Source of the DNA: Oscillospiraceae bacterium
GTDB lineage: Bacteria > Bacillota > Clostridia > Oscillospirales > Ruminococcaceae
Assembly: GCA_014799395.1 (NCBI GenBank)
Contig: JAAVID010000046.1
Location: 1-64,000, forward strand
DNA length: 64,000 nucleotides
Direction: 5' to 3'
Made by a program: the position numbers and the translations under genes
In this document: in pieces, positions 26,267 through 34,833 of the stretch
Position numbering within the stretch: the first letter of the stretch is position 1
Layout: the number at the start of each line of letters is the position of its first letter
Notes under the pieces: generated by a model
The model's database searches: none
Seen by the model: the letters and a program-made list of their open reading frames with translations, nothing else
Told to the model about the DNA's origin: nothing

Positions 26267-26656
26267 ATGAAAGACAGAATTTTTGAATCCAAGGAAAATT
26301 ACCTTGAAACTATCTTGATTTTGCATAATCGCAACGGCGAGGTGCGCTCGGTAGATATTGCCGCGGAAATGGATTTTTCCAAGCCGTCGGTAAGCGTCGC
26401 AATGAAGAACCTCCGTGAGGAGGGCTGTATTTCCGTTGATAAGAACGGCTATATCTCGCTCACAAAATCGGGGCAGGAGATAGCGGAGCGCGTCTACGAG
26501 CGGCATTTGCTGTTTACAAGCTGGCTTACCTCTATGGGAGTTCCCGAGGATATAGCCTCCGAGGACGCGTGCAGGATAGAGCATTGTATCAGTGCGGAAA
26601 GCTTTGCGGCAATAAAGGAATTCGTGCAGAAGCACGGAGAGGGAATGCCGAAATAA
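26267..26656 (+). CDS. DtxR-family metal-dependent transcriptional regulator
   Basis: The 129-residue protein has an N-terminal winged helix-turn-helix (VDIAAEMDFSKPSVSVAMKNL, residues 29-49). A dimerisation/metal domain contains RH80, and Cys102, Glu105 and His106 in ACRIEH. These three match the primary iron site of DtxR (Cys102, Glu105, His106) even in numbering; the fourth DtxR ligand, Met10, is Asn11 here. It has no SH3-like domain. It sits 54 bp upstream of the first serpin, same strand, under one promoter, so it may couple serpin production to iron or manganese; that link is inference. Confidence 0.88.
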   Translation: MKDRIFESKENYLETILILHNRNGEVRSVDIAAEMDFSKPSVSVAMKNLREEGCISVDKNGYISLTKSGQEIAERVYERHLLFTSWLTSMGVPEDIASEDACRIEHCISAESFAAIKEFVQKHGEGMPK

Positions 26657-26710
26657 GAATGTTCGCGTTTTTCGTCGGTGTTCCCGTATTACAGCAAGGG
26701 GGAATACCGA

Positions 26711-27934
26711 ATGAAGAAAAGAATTATCGCAGTACTGGCTGCCGCGCTGTCCTTGACGGCTTGCGGCAAAACCGACGCTCCCGCAGCCGGCGGAATGGTC
26801 GCGGGAAAACACGAGCAGAATATGCTGTCGCCTATCGAGGTGACGGAGGACAACGTGCTGAATTCCGTCCGTCTGTTCGACGCGGTGAGCGCGGACAAGG
26901 CGAACAGTATGTTCAGTCCGCTGTCCTTGAATATGGCGCTCGGAATGCTCGCCGAGGGCGCGGAGGGAACTTCAAAGGAAGCGCTCGACAAGTACCTCGG
27001 CACGTCCGATTACGGCACGTTCGCCGAGAGCTATATGAAGCTCGCAAAGGATAAATACAACGGCAAGAGCGGCAAGGACGAAAATTATTTTGAGATCGCC
27101 AACTCGTTCTGGGGCGACGACAAATTCCCGTTCAAGCAGGACTACAAGAACGCGGTCACTCAAAAATTCGGCGCAGAGATACGCAATATGGACTTCGACG
27201 CCGCCGACAAGGTGGTAAGCGAGGTCAACCGCTGGGTATCGGACAAAACTCACAAGATGATACCGACCCTGCTGGAGAGTATCGAGCCCGAGACCGTCGC
27301 AATTCTCGTAAACACGGTTTACTTTGAGAGCGCTTGGAGCTCGGAATGGGATTACGATACCAAAAATAAAGACGCGTTCACTCTCCTCGACGGCTCATCA
27401 AAGGAGCTCACGCTTATGCGCAAAAGCGGCGGCGCGTACTTCGAGAACGACCAAGCGACCGCTTTCAGCAGCTCTTACAAAAACGGTCTGGAGTTTATCG
27501 GGATATTGCCGAAAGAAACGGGCGATTTCACGTTAGAAAGCCTTGACATTCCGTCGCTTTTGGAGAGCAGGAGCTATGAATATGACGTCACGAAGCGTAT
27601 GCCAAAGCTGACGTTCGATACCGAACTTCCGCTCGCGGACGCGCTGTCGGCGGCGGGTCTGTCGGAGTTATTCGACCGCGACATAGCAGACCTTTCGGGT
27701 ATGTCAGAGGATCCGATGTGGGTATCGGACGTTCTGCAAAAAACGCGGCTGGAGCTTGACGAGCACAAGACAAAAGCTGCCGCGGCTACGGCGGTAATGA
27801 CGAACGGTATCACCGCCGCTCCGTCCGAGCCGAAAATACGCAAAGAGGTATTTCTCGACCGTCCGTTCGCGTTTGTTATATACGACCCCGACCAAGAGCT
27901 GATAGTATTTGTCGGCAAGGTCACAGAGCCGTAA
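26711..27934 (+). CDS. Lipoprotein serpin 1 (serine protease inhibitor family I4)
   Basis: Serpins trap proteases when the reactive centre loop is cut. The product (407 residues) starts with a lipoprotein signal (MKKRIIAVLAAALSLTAC, Cys18). The body carries NSMFSPLSLNMALGMLAEGA and the C-terminal signature DRPFAFVIYD. The loop begins EHKTKAAAATAVMTNG, so the P15 position is Lys where most inhibitory serpins have Gly; predicted P1 is near Ile. The alanine-rich P12-P9 suggests it can still insert. An upstream in-frame ATG (26678) lacks a ribosome site; ATG 26711 follows AAGGGGGAA. Confidence 0.95.
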   Translation: MKKRIIAVLAAALSLTACGKTDAPAAGGMVAGKHEQNMLSPIEVTEDNVLNSVRLFDAVSADKANSMFSPLSLNMALGMLAEGAEGTSKEALDKYLGTSDYGTFAESYMKLAKDKYNGKSGKDENYFEIANSFWGDDKFPFKQDYKNAVTQKFGAEIRNMDFDAADKVVSEVNRWVSDKTHKMIPTLLESIEPETVAILVNTVYFESAWSSEWDYDTKNKDAFTLLDGSSKELTLMRKSGGAYFENDQATAFSSSYKNGLEFIGILPKETGDFTLESLDIPSLLESRSYEYDVTKRMPKLTFDTELPLADALSAAGLSELFDRDIADLSGMSEDPMWVSDVLQKTRLELDEHKTKAAAATAVMTNGITAAPSEPKIRKEVFLDRPFAFVIYDPDQELIVFVGKVTEP

Positions 27935-27947
27935 GGGGGGTGAGCGT

Positions 27948-29186
27948 ATGAAAAAAAGAATTATCTCCGTTATCGCGGCTTTGCTCACAATAACAATGAC
28001 GGCGTGCTCTAACGAAGAACCTTACGAGGCTCCGAGCGACGGCGTAGTCATCGGAAAATCGGAGCATACGGCTTTAAGTCAAATTGAAGTAACAAACGAC
28101 AATGTTCTGAATTCGATACGCGTTTTCGACACGGTAAGCGCGGACACGGCGAACAGTATGTTCAGCCCCTTGTCGCTGAATATGGCGCTCGGTATGCTCG
28201 CCGAGGGCGCGGGCGGAACTTCAAAGGAAGCTCTCGACAAATACCTCGGCACGTCCGATTACGGCAAATTCGCCGAAAGCTATATGAAAACCGTACAAAA
28301 GTACAACGTCAACAAGGGCGACGAGGGCGAATACAAAAACGCGCTCGAGATAGCGAATTCGTTCTGGGCTGACAAGGACCTCCCGTTCAGGAGCAGCTAC
28401 AAGCACAGCTTGGCGCAGAAATTCGGCGCGGAGGTGAGCAATGTCGACTTCGGCAATAAAAACAAAACGCTCAAGGAAATAAACGGCTGGGTCAACAAAA
28501 AAACTCACGAAATGATCCCGTCGATTTTGAGCGATTATTCGGGCGACATCGCGGCGGTGCTTATCAACAGCGTTTATTTTGAGTCGGGCTGGAGCAATTG
28601 GTGGGGCTATAACGCGAGAAATACGGACGAGTTCACCTTGCTCGACGGCTCGACAAAGGAGCTTGCGTTTATGCACAACAACGGCGAGCAATATTTCGAG
28701 AACGACAAGGCGATCGCGTTCGCGTTCGGTTACAAAAACGGTCTGGAGTTTATCGGCATACTCCCCAAGCAGACGGGAGATTTCACGATAGAGAGCCTTG
28801 ACATACCCTCGCTGCTCGCAAGCGAAACGAATGAATACGCCGTTTCCGCGCAAATGCCGAGGCTGACATTCGATACCACTCTGCCGCTTCTGGAGGCGCT
28901 TTCCGCGGCGGGATTGTCGGAGCTTTTCGGCTTTGGCACGGCAGACCTTTCGGGTATCTCGAACGAGGAGCTTTTCATTTCAGAGGTTCTGCAAAAGACC
29001 CGTCTGGAGCTTGACGAAAACGGCACAAGAGCCGCCGCGGTCACGGAAATGATGATGTCAGGCGGCGCGATTATGCCCGACCCGCGCGAGATAAAAGAGG
29101 TTTGGCTCAACCGTCCGTTCGCGTTTATGATCTACGACAGCGCGGAGGATCAGATCGTCTTTCTCGGCAAGGTAACGGAGCCGTAG
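27948..29186 (+). CDS. Lipoprotein serpin 2
   Basis: This 412-residue paralogue has a lipobox TMTAC and the same serpin core. The loop hinge is canonical (ENGTRAAAVTEM), so an inhibitory mechanism is likely. By length the scissile bond would fall near SGG-AIM, a small or hydrophobic P1 that suggests elastase-like or subtilisin-like targets; this is an estimate. It starts 13 bases after serpin 1 behind AGGGGGG. The C-terminus DSAEDQIVFLGKVTEP is nearly identical across the paralogues. Confidence 0.95.
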   Translation: MKKRIISVIAALLTITMTACSNEEPYEAPSDGVVIGKSEHTALSQIEVTNDNVLNSIRVFDTVSADTANSMFSPLSLNMALGMLAEGAGGTSKEALDKYLGTSDYGKFAESYMKTVQKYNVNKGDEGEYKNALEIANSFWADKDLPFRSSYKHSLAQKFGAEVSNVDFGNKNKTLKEINGWVNKKTHEMIPSILSDYSGDIAAVLINSVYFESGWSNWWGYNARNTDEFTLLDGSTKELAFMHNNGEQYFENDKAIAFAFGYKNGLEFIGILPKQTGDFTIESLDIPSLLASETNEYAVSAQMPRLTFDTTLPLLEALSAAGLSELFGFGTADLSGISNEELFISEVLQKTRLELDENGTRAAAVTEMMMSGGAIMPDPREIKEVWLNRPFAFMIYDSAEDQIVFLGKVTEP

Positions 29187-29197
29187 GAGGTATTCGG

Positions 29198-30439
29198 GTG
29201 AAAAAAAGAATTATCTCCATACTCGCGGCTATACTCGCGCTGTCAATGACGGGCTGTTCCGCCGGCAATAACGCAAGCGATGACGGCATAGTTATCGGAA
29301 AATCCAAGCATACGGCGCTGTCTCCGATTGAGGTTACGGACGACAACGTTCTCAACTCGATTCGGGTATTCGATTTGATAAGCACGGATATGGCGAACAG
29401 TATGTTCAGTCCGTTGTCCTTGAATATGGCGCTCGGTATGCTCGCCGAGGGCGCGGAGGGAAGCTCAAAAGAAGCCCTCGCCAAATACCTCGGCACGGAC
29501 GATTACAGCGCGTTTGCCGAAAGCTATATGAAGCTTGTTGAGAGCAAATATAATAACAAGTCCAAAGAGGACAAAGGCTATAACAACGCCTTTAAGATCG
29601 CAAATTCGTTCTGGGCTGACCAAGGTTATCCGTTCAAGGAGGACTATAAAAACGCGCTGGTTGAAAAATTCGGCGCGGAGATAAACAACGTCAATTTCGC
29701 CGATAAAAGCAAAACGCTCGACGAAATAAACAGCTGGGTCAAGGAAAAGACGAATAAGATGATACCGTCAATTCTTGCCGATTATCGTGACGACGTTGTC
29801 TCGGTGCTTATCAACACGGTTTATTTTGAGTCGGGCTGGGTTCGCGAGTGGTCGCTTGACAAAAACGACAAGCAGACGTTCACGCATTTCAGCGGCTCGA
29901 CAAAGGAAATTCCGCTTATGGTGAAAAACGGCAGCAGCTACTACGTCAGCTATTTCGAGAACGATATGGCGACAGCGTTCAGCTGCGGCTACAAAAACGG
30001 CACGGAATTTATCGGTATACTGCCCAAGCAAACGGGCGATTTCACGATAGAGAGCCTCGACATTCCGTCGCTGCTCGCAAGCGAAACCAAGGACTACGAC
30101 GTTATAGCGCGTATGCCCGAGCTGAGATTCGATTCGAGCTTTCCGCTGAACAACGCGCTTTCCGCGGCGGGACTGTCCGAGCTGTTCAACATTGAAACGG
30201 CAGATCTTTCGGGAATATCGGACGAGCGGCTTTGCGTTACCGAGGTACTTCAAAAGACCCGTCTCGAGCTCGACAAGGACGGCACAAAAGCCGCCGCGGT
30301 GACAGCGATAGCTCCCGGCAATATGATGCCAATGCCGAAAGAGAAAAAGGAGGTCACGCTTGACCGTCCTTTCGCATTTATGATATATGACAGCGAGGAA
30401 GAGCAGATAGTCTTTCTCGGCAAAGTAACAGAACCGTAA
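29198..30439 (+). CDS. Lipoprotein serpin 3
   Basis: This 413-residue paralogue begins at GTG 29198 (VKKRIISILAAILALSMTGC) with AGGAGG 7 nt upstream; an open frame reaches back into serpin 2 but has no start signal there. The hinge is DGTKAAAVTAIAPGN, and the loop is two residues shorter than in serpins 2 and 4, with predicted P1-P1' near Met-Met. A methionine P1 is what antitrypsin uses against elastase. The gap to serpin 2 is 11 bases. Confidence 0.94.
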   Translation: MKKRIISILAAILALSMTGCSAGNNASDDGIVIGKSKHTALSPIEVTDDNVLNSIRVFDLISTDMANSMFSPLSLNMALGMLAEGAEGSSKEALAKYLGTDDYSAFAESYMKLVESKYNNKSKEDKGYNNAFKIANSFWADQGYPFKEDYKNALVEKFGAEINNVNFADKSKTLDEINSWVKEKTNKMIPSILADYRDDVVSVLINTVYFESGWVREWSLDKNDKQTFTHFSGSTKEIPLMVKNGSSYYVSYFENDMATAFSCGYKNGTEFIGILPKQTGDFTIESLDIPSLLASETKDYDVIARMPELRFDSSFPLNNALSAAGLSELFNIETADLSGISDERLCVTEVLQKTRLELDKDGTKAAAVTAIAPGNMMPMPKEKKEVTLDRPFAFMIYDSEEEQIVFLGKVTEP

Positions 30440-30452
30440 AGGGGGTAAAAAA

Positions 30453-31838
30453 ATGAAACAAAAATTTATTTCCATAATCGCAGTAATTCTCGCGCTTACA
30501 AGTCTCTCGGGCTGTACCGAAAACGCGCCCTTGACAAGCGGACAGGACAGCACCGTTAATTCCACAAGCGGAGAGGGTTCGGATAATTCATCGACAAACT
30601 CATCGTCAAGCAGTACGAAAGACCCCGTGCAGAGCAGCTCGGAGCATACCGAAAGCAGCTCTCCCGAGGAAAGCAGTATCCCCGCTCCAATAGAGGTAAG
30701 CAGCTCGGCAAGCGTTGACATTCCGCCCGTCGAGCTCACCGCCGATAATATGCTGACCTCGATAAAGCTGTTTGACGTGATAAGTCGGGACAAGGATAAC
30801 AGTATGTTCAGCCCGTTGTCGCTGAATATGGCGCTCGGACTGCTTGCGGAGGGCGCGGGCGGCGGCTCAAAGACCGCGCTCGATACATACCTCGGCACGG
30901 ATAAATATTCCGATTTTGTCGACGGTTATATGCAGATAGTCGAGAGCCAATATAATTACGAGTCGGATTATGACACCGACTGGAAAAACGTTTTCGAGAT
31001 AGCGAACTCGTTCTGGGCGAACAAGAGTATACCTTTTAATGAGGACTACAAAAACAGGCTGTCCGAGAAGTTCAAGGCGGAGGTCCGGAATATCGACTTC
31101 GGCGACAAGACAAACGCGCTTGGCGAGATCAACGGCTGGGTCAGCGACAAGACCCACAAAATGATACCGACGATAATCAACGATTACTCGGACGACATCG
31201 CGGCGGTGCTCATCAACACGATTTATTTTGAGAGCGCGTGGAGAACGTCGTGGACGATAAACGAGGACGACAAACAGCCGTTCACCCTGCCCGACGGTTC
31301 GACAAAGGACATACCGCTTATGCGCAACAGCGTAAGGAGCTATTTCGAGAACGACAAGGCAACGGCGTTCAGCTGCGGTTATCTTAACGGTCTTGAATTT
31401 ATCGGAATATTGCCGAAAGAAACGGGCGATTTCACGATAGAGAGCCTTGACATTCCGTCGCTGCTTGAAAGCGAGAGCTACGAATTTGACGTTTACGCGG
31501 GTATGCCGAGACTGAATTTCGAGACGGAAATTCCGCTTACCGAAACGTTAAACGCGTTCGGCTTGTCGGAGATATTCGACGAAAACGCGGCGGATTTTTA
31601 TGGGATCTCCCAAGTGGCGTTACACGTTTCGGATATACTGCAAAAGACCAAGCTGGAGCTTGACGAAAACGGAACCAAGGCTGCCGCCGTGACTGCGATC
31701 TTAATTGAGGATACCTCGGCAATGCCCGTTGAGCGCGAGAAAAAATCTGTCACGCTCGACCGTCCGTTCGCGTTTATGATCTACGACAGCGCGGAAGATC
31801 AGATAATCTTTTTGGGTAAAGTCACAGACCCGCAATAA
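30453..31838 (+). CDS. Lipoprotein serpin 4 with serine-rich stalk
   Basis: This is the longest paralogue (461 residues). After the lipobox (LSGC) comes a ~60-residue low-complexity stalk of Ser, Thr, Glu and Asn (residues 22-85) that would lift the domain off the cell surface. The serpin core and canonical hinge (ENGTKAAAVTAILI) follow, with predicted P1-P1' near Thr-Ser. The end reads DRPFAFMIYDSAEDQIIFLGKVTDPQ. It is the last serpin, 13 bases after serpin 3 and 22 bases before the MBL gene, all one strand. Confidence 0.95.
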   Translation: MKQKFISIIAVILALTSLSGCTENAPLTSGQDSTVNSTSGEGSDNSSTNSSSSSTKDPVQSSSEHTESSSPEESSIPAPIEVSSSASVDIPPVELTADNMLTSIKLFDVISRDKDNSMFSPLSLNMALGLLAEGAGGGSKTALDTYLGTDKYSDFVDGYMQIVESQYNYESDYDTDWKNVFEIANSFWANKSIPFNEDYKNRLSEKFKAEVRNIDFGDKTNALGEINGWVSDKTHKMIPTIINDYSDDIAAVLINTIYFESAWRTSWTINEDDKQPFTLPDGSTKDIPLMRNSVRSYFENDKATAFSCGYLNGLEFIGILPKETGDFTIESLDIPSLLESESYEFDVYAGMPRLNFETEIPLTETLNAFGLSEIFDENAADFYGISQVALHVSDILQKTKLELDENGTKAAAVTAILIEDTSAMPVEREKKSVTLDRPFAFMIYDSAEDQIIFLGKVTDPQ

Positions 31839-31860
31839 AATATAAAGTGAGGGAAAATTC

Positions 31861-32715
31861 TTGAGGATAATTTGTCTTATCGAAAACACGGCGGTTAATG
31901 AAAAGCTGTTTTTTGAGGAGGGTATGTCGCTGTTTGTCGAATACAACGGCAGAAACTACCTTATCGACACGGGGCTTACGGGAAAGGCGGTCGAAAACGC
32001 AAAGCGTATGCGCCTGCCGATAAACGACATCGACGCTGTTGTGCTCACGCACAGCCACCTGGCGCACACGGGCGGTATAGACCAGATAATGAAGATCAAC
32101 CCGGGCGCGGACATCTATCTCCGCGCGGGCGCTAAGGAAGAGGTGTTCAGAAAAAACGGCTTGTTTAAGTCCGCGGTAGGGCAGGGCAGAGGGTTCTTTA
32201 AGAAGTACGCTCACAATCTGGTTTTGTTCAACAGCTTTTCGGAGGTTTGCGAGGGCTTTTATCTGGCGAGCTGCGAGGACTTCGACGAGAAAAGCATAAA
32301 CCCCGACCGCAGCTATTTCGTAATGTCGGAGGAGGAGAAAAAGCCGCAGCCGTTCAACTTCTCGGACGAGAGCTTTGCTGTCATCTTCCCGAAAAAGCGC
32401 AAGGCGGACGGGTTGGTGCTGGTCGGAGGCTGTTTCCATTGCGGCGCGGCGAATATGCTCGAGACCGTTCAGCGGCGCTGGCACGATATTCCGATACTCG
32501 CGATAATCGGCGGCTTCCACTTTATGGGAAGCAACCCCAAGGCGCTTAATTGCTCCGCGGATTACGTCACGGCGCAGTCGCGCGCGATAAAGCTGTCGGG
32601 CGCGGAAAAGGTATACGCGTGCCACTGCACGGGCTTCCGCGGCTTCGACCTTATGGACGAAATGCTCGGCGACAGGATACTTTATCTTGGCGGCGGCGAG
32701 GCGCTGGAGTTCTGA
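31861..32715 (+). CDS. Metallo-beta-lactamase-fold protein with altered metal motif
   Basis: The 284-residue protein resembles the MBL subgroup of COG1237 type (GGCFHCGAANM for the second histidine site and CHCTG near the end). The first motif is THSHLAHTGG (residues 63-72): the aspartate of HxHxDH is replaced by Ala68, which should weaken the second metal site. Length is normal. It starts at TTG 31861 with GAGGG upstream and no promoter of its own, so it is probably the last gene of the serpin operon. The substrate is unknown. Confidence 0.85.
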   Translation: MRIICLIENTAVNEKLFFEEGMSLFVEYNGRNYLIDTGLTGKAVENAKRMRLPINDIDAVVLTHSHLAHTGGIDQIMKINPGADIYLRAGAKEEVFRKNGLFKSAVGQGRGFFKKYAHNLVLFNSFSEVCEGFYLASCEDFDEKSINPDRSYFVMSEEEKKPQPFNFSDESFAVIFPKKRKADGLVLVGGCFHCGAANMLETVQRRWHDIPILAIIGGFHFMGSNPKALNCSADYVTAQSRAIKLSGAEKVYACHCTGFRGFDLMDEMLGDRILYLGGGEALEF

Positions 32716-32720
32716 TAACC

Positions 32721-32749
32721 AAGAGCTCCCCCACAGCAGTGGAGCTTTT
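32721..32749 (+). terminator. Terminator after the MBL gene
   Basis: AAGAGCTCC (32721-32729) pairs with GGAGCTTTT (32741-32749), one G-T pair, with the T-run inside the right arm. It closes the regulator-serpin-MBL unit. Confidence 0.6.
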
Positions 32750-32759
32750 GCTGTTCCTA

Positions 32760-32788
32760 TTGACAAACAATACCCGTTATGGTATAAT
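32760..32788 (+). promoter_or_regulatory. coaX promoter
   Basis: TTGACA (32760-32765), 17-bp spacer, TATAAT (32783-32788): both hexamers are perfect. Confidence 0.9.
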
Positions 32789-32850
32789 AAATAATAACCG
32801 TTTTCCAACAAGGCATATTGATATGATATTGGAGGTCGAGAAATAAAACA

Positions 32851-33624
32851 ATGATACTAACAATAGACGTAGGCAACACCAACACCCAGTTCGGCGGCTT
32901 TGACGACAGCGAACAGCTTGTTTTCGAGTCGCGCATTTCCACCGACCGGTCGCGAATGGCGGATCAGTACGCGATATTGCTCGCCGATATACTCCGCCTT
33001 TACAGTATCAATTTCGGCGAGATAAACGGCGCGATAATCTCATCGGTAGTGCCGCCCGTAACGGGACAGCTCCGCGCCGCAGTCGAGAAGATTTGCGGCT
33101 GCAAGATAATGACGGTAGGACCCGGAATAAAAACGGGCTTGAACATCAAGATCGACGAGCCCGCCTCTCTCGGCGCGGATATGGCGGCGGTAGCGGTCGG
33201 CGCAAAGGAGCGTTACCCTCTCCCCGCGATCGTCATCGACCTCGGCACGGCGACGAAAATTCTCGCGGTCGATAAAACGGGCGCGTTCATCGGCGGCATA
33301 ATCGCTCCCGGCGTGAAAATATCCTCGGAGGCTCTTGCCGCAAAGACTGCCACTCTGCCGCTTGTCGGAGTAACGGGCGAGCCGATAAAAAAGGTCATCG
33401 GTACAAACACTATCGACTGTATGCGCTCCGGACTGCTCAACGGCACGGCGTTTATGCTCGACGGAATGATCGAGAGCTTTGAGCGCGAGATAGGCGAAAA
33501 ATGCACCGTCGTCGCGACGGGCGGCTATTCGTCCGTAATAAAGCCTCTATGCAAGACCGACTTCACATTAGATGAAAATCTGATTTTAGAAGGCTTGCTG
33601 GAGATATACAAGAAGAACAGGTAA
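32851..33624 (+). CDS. coaX: Type III pantothenate kinase
   Basis: CoaX phosphorylates pantothenate, the first step of coenzyme A synthesis. The N-terminal phosphate-binding DVGNTNTQFGGF, the middle DLGTATKILAVD and the domain GGIIAPGVKIS mark the ASKHA-fold type III enzyme. Length (257 residues) is normal. It is followed at 54 bp by an ECF substrate-binding component, which suggests that one operon handles uptake and phosphorylation of the vitamin. Confidence 0.95.
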   Translation: MILTIDVGNTNTQFGGFDDSEQLVFESRISTDRSRMADQYAILLADILRLYSINFGEINGAIISSVVPPVTGQLRAAVEKICGCKIMTVGPGIKTGLNIKIDEPASLGADMAAVAVGAKERYPLPAIVIDLGTATKILAVDKTGAFIGGIIAPGVKISSEALAAKTATLPLVGVTGEPIKKVIGTNTIDCMRSGLLNGTAFMLDGMIESFEREIGEKCTVVATGGYSSVIKPLCKTDFTLDENLILEGLLEIYKKNR

Positions 33625-33678
33625 CAGTAAAAACAGCGATGCATCGGCAAAACTGCCGAGTGTCAGCAAGGAGGAACT

Positions 33679-34308
33679 ATGGAGATCAATTTCAATTCGG
33701 GTGAACCGAGAAAGACCAAGTGGAACACACAGAAAACACAGACCATTGTCGGAATGGGAATGCTTACCGCGCTTGTAGCGGTGCTTCAGCTGTTCGCGAT
33801 CGGTATCAAGTTAGGACCGTTCAGCATTACGCTGACGCTTGTGCCGATCATCATCGGCGCGGCGCTGTACGGCTGGAAAGCGGGAACGTGGCTGGGATTT
33901 GTATTCGGAGTTATCGTTATGTTTACGCCCGACGTTGCCGCGTTTATGGCGATAAGCGTTCCGGCAACGCTCGTCACCGTGCTGCTTAAGGGCACGCTCG
34001 CGGGCTTGTGCGCGGGAGTTGTTTACACCTTGATCGAAAAGAAAAACCGCACCGCCGCGGTCATCATTTCGGGAATAACCGCGCCGATAGTCAACACGGG
34101 AATTTTCCTGCTCGGCTGCTTTATGTTCTTTATGGAGATCGTCAACGGACTGGCGGCGGCAAACGATATGGCGGAAAACGTGCTGATGTATGTGGTAGTC
34201 GGTATGGTCGGCTGGAATTTCCTTGTCGAGCTTGCGATAAATCTTTTGCTCAGCTCGGCGGTCGTATTTATTATCGGTATCGTCAAAAAAAGAATGAAGA
34301 TCGCCTGA
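33679..34308 (+). CDS. ECF transporter S component (probable pantothenate, PanT-like)
   Basis: The 209-residue membrane protein has about six helices and the loop pattern of ECF S components (ITLTLVPIIIGAALYGWKAGTWLGFVFGVIV). S components bind a vitamin and dock on a shared energising module encoded elsewhere. The neighbouring coaX makes pantothenate the likeliest substrate. This is context-based; riboflavin or folate cannot be excluded from sequence alone. AGGAGG precedes the ATG. Confidence 0.82.
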   Translation: MEINFNSGEPRKTKWNTQKTQTIVGMGMLTALVAVLQLFAIGIKLGPFSITLTLVPIIIGAALYGWKAGTWLGFVFGVIVMFTPDVAAFMAISVPATLVTVLLKGTLAGLCAGVVYTLIEKKNRTAAVIISGITAPIVNTGIFLLGCFMFFMEIVNGLAAANDMAENVLMYVVVGMVGWNFLVELAINLLLSSAVVFIIGIVKKRMKIA

Positions 34309-34324
34309 TCCGATTTTCATAACG

Positions 34325-34354
34325 AAAATCCCCCTTTTAAAGGGGGATTTTTTT
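34325..34354. terminator. Bidirectional terminator between the ECF and XRE genes
   Basis: AAATCCCCCTT pairs with AAGGGGGATTT, followed by T on the right and preceded by A on the left. It can end the rightward ECF transcript and the leftward XRE transcript. Confidence 0.85.
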
Positions 34355-34685
34355 ACAGCTTTTGCGAAAGTATCCAGTCCATAAGGCTGAGCGCGAGACG
34401 CGCTTGCTGAGAGGACATTTGGCGGAGACGGCTTGTCATGGATTTTTGGTAATCGTTGTCGTCGTCCGATGTGGTGTCAACCAAGAGAACATCAGGAGTT
34501 GTTTGTAAAACACTGCACAGCCTCATAAGTACATCTATACTGATAACAGTCATTCCGCGTTCAATATTTGATAAGTATTTAAAACTTAAATTGGCTTTTT
34601 CCTCAACTTGCCACTGTTTTAAACCTAATTCACGGCGGCGGGCTGCTATGCGGTTTCCTACTTCTTTATAATCTACATAACTCAT
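34353..34685 (-). CDS. XRE-family transcriptional regulator
   Basis: The 110-residue protein has a Cro/CI helix-turn-helix near residues 8-60 (GNRIAARRRELGLKQWQVEEKA, FKYLSNIERG, SIDVLMRLCSVL). A Ser/Asp-rich linker follows, then a C-terminal helical segment (RLRQMSSQQARLALSLMDWIL). The inner ATG (complement of 34683-34685) is chosen because GAGGTGA lies 6-7 nt before it; the upstream GTG is part of that ribosome site. It is divergent from the zinc-ribbon gene, and the shared spacer holds repeats suited to its binding. Confidence 0.88.
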   Translation of the reverse strand: MSYVDYKEVGNRIAARRRELGLKQWQVEEKANLSFKYLSNIERGMTVISIDVLMRLCSVLQTTPDVLLVDTTSDDDNDYQKSMTSRLRQMSSQQARLALSLMDWILSQKL

Positions 34686-34713
34686 AAAATTCACCTCTTA
34701 GTCATATTATAAG

Positions 34714-34786
34714 GTGGATTACATAATGGAAAATTAGTTTTTTTTACGAAAATCCACTTGACAGTACGAAAATATTATGATATAAT
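34714..34786 (+). promoter_or_regulatory. Divergent promoter region with operator-like repeats
   Basis: A perfect rightward promoter (TTGACA 34758-34763, 17-bp spacer, TATAAT 34781-34786) lies here. TACGAAAAT is repeated directly at 34745-34753 and 34765-34773, exactly 20 bp apart. GTGGATT (34714-34720) and AATCCAC (34751-34757) form an inverted pair. They are likely sites for the XRE regulator. Confidence 0.65.
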
Positions 34787-34833
34787 TTATTCATACCCTA
34801 ATCGCCAAAAAGCGAGAAATTTTGGAGGTTTAT

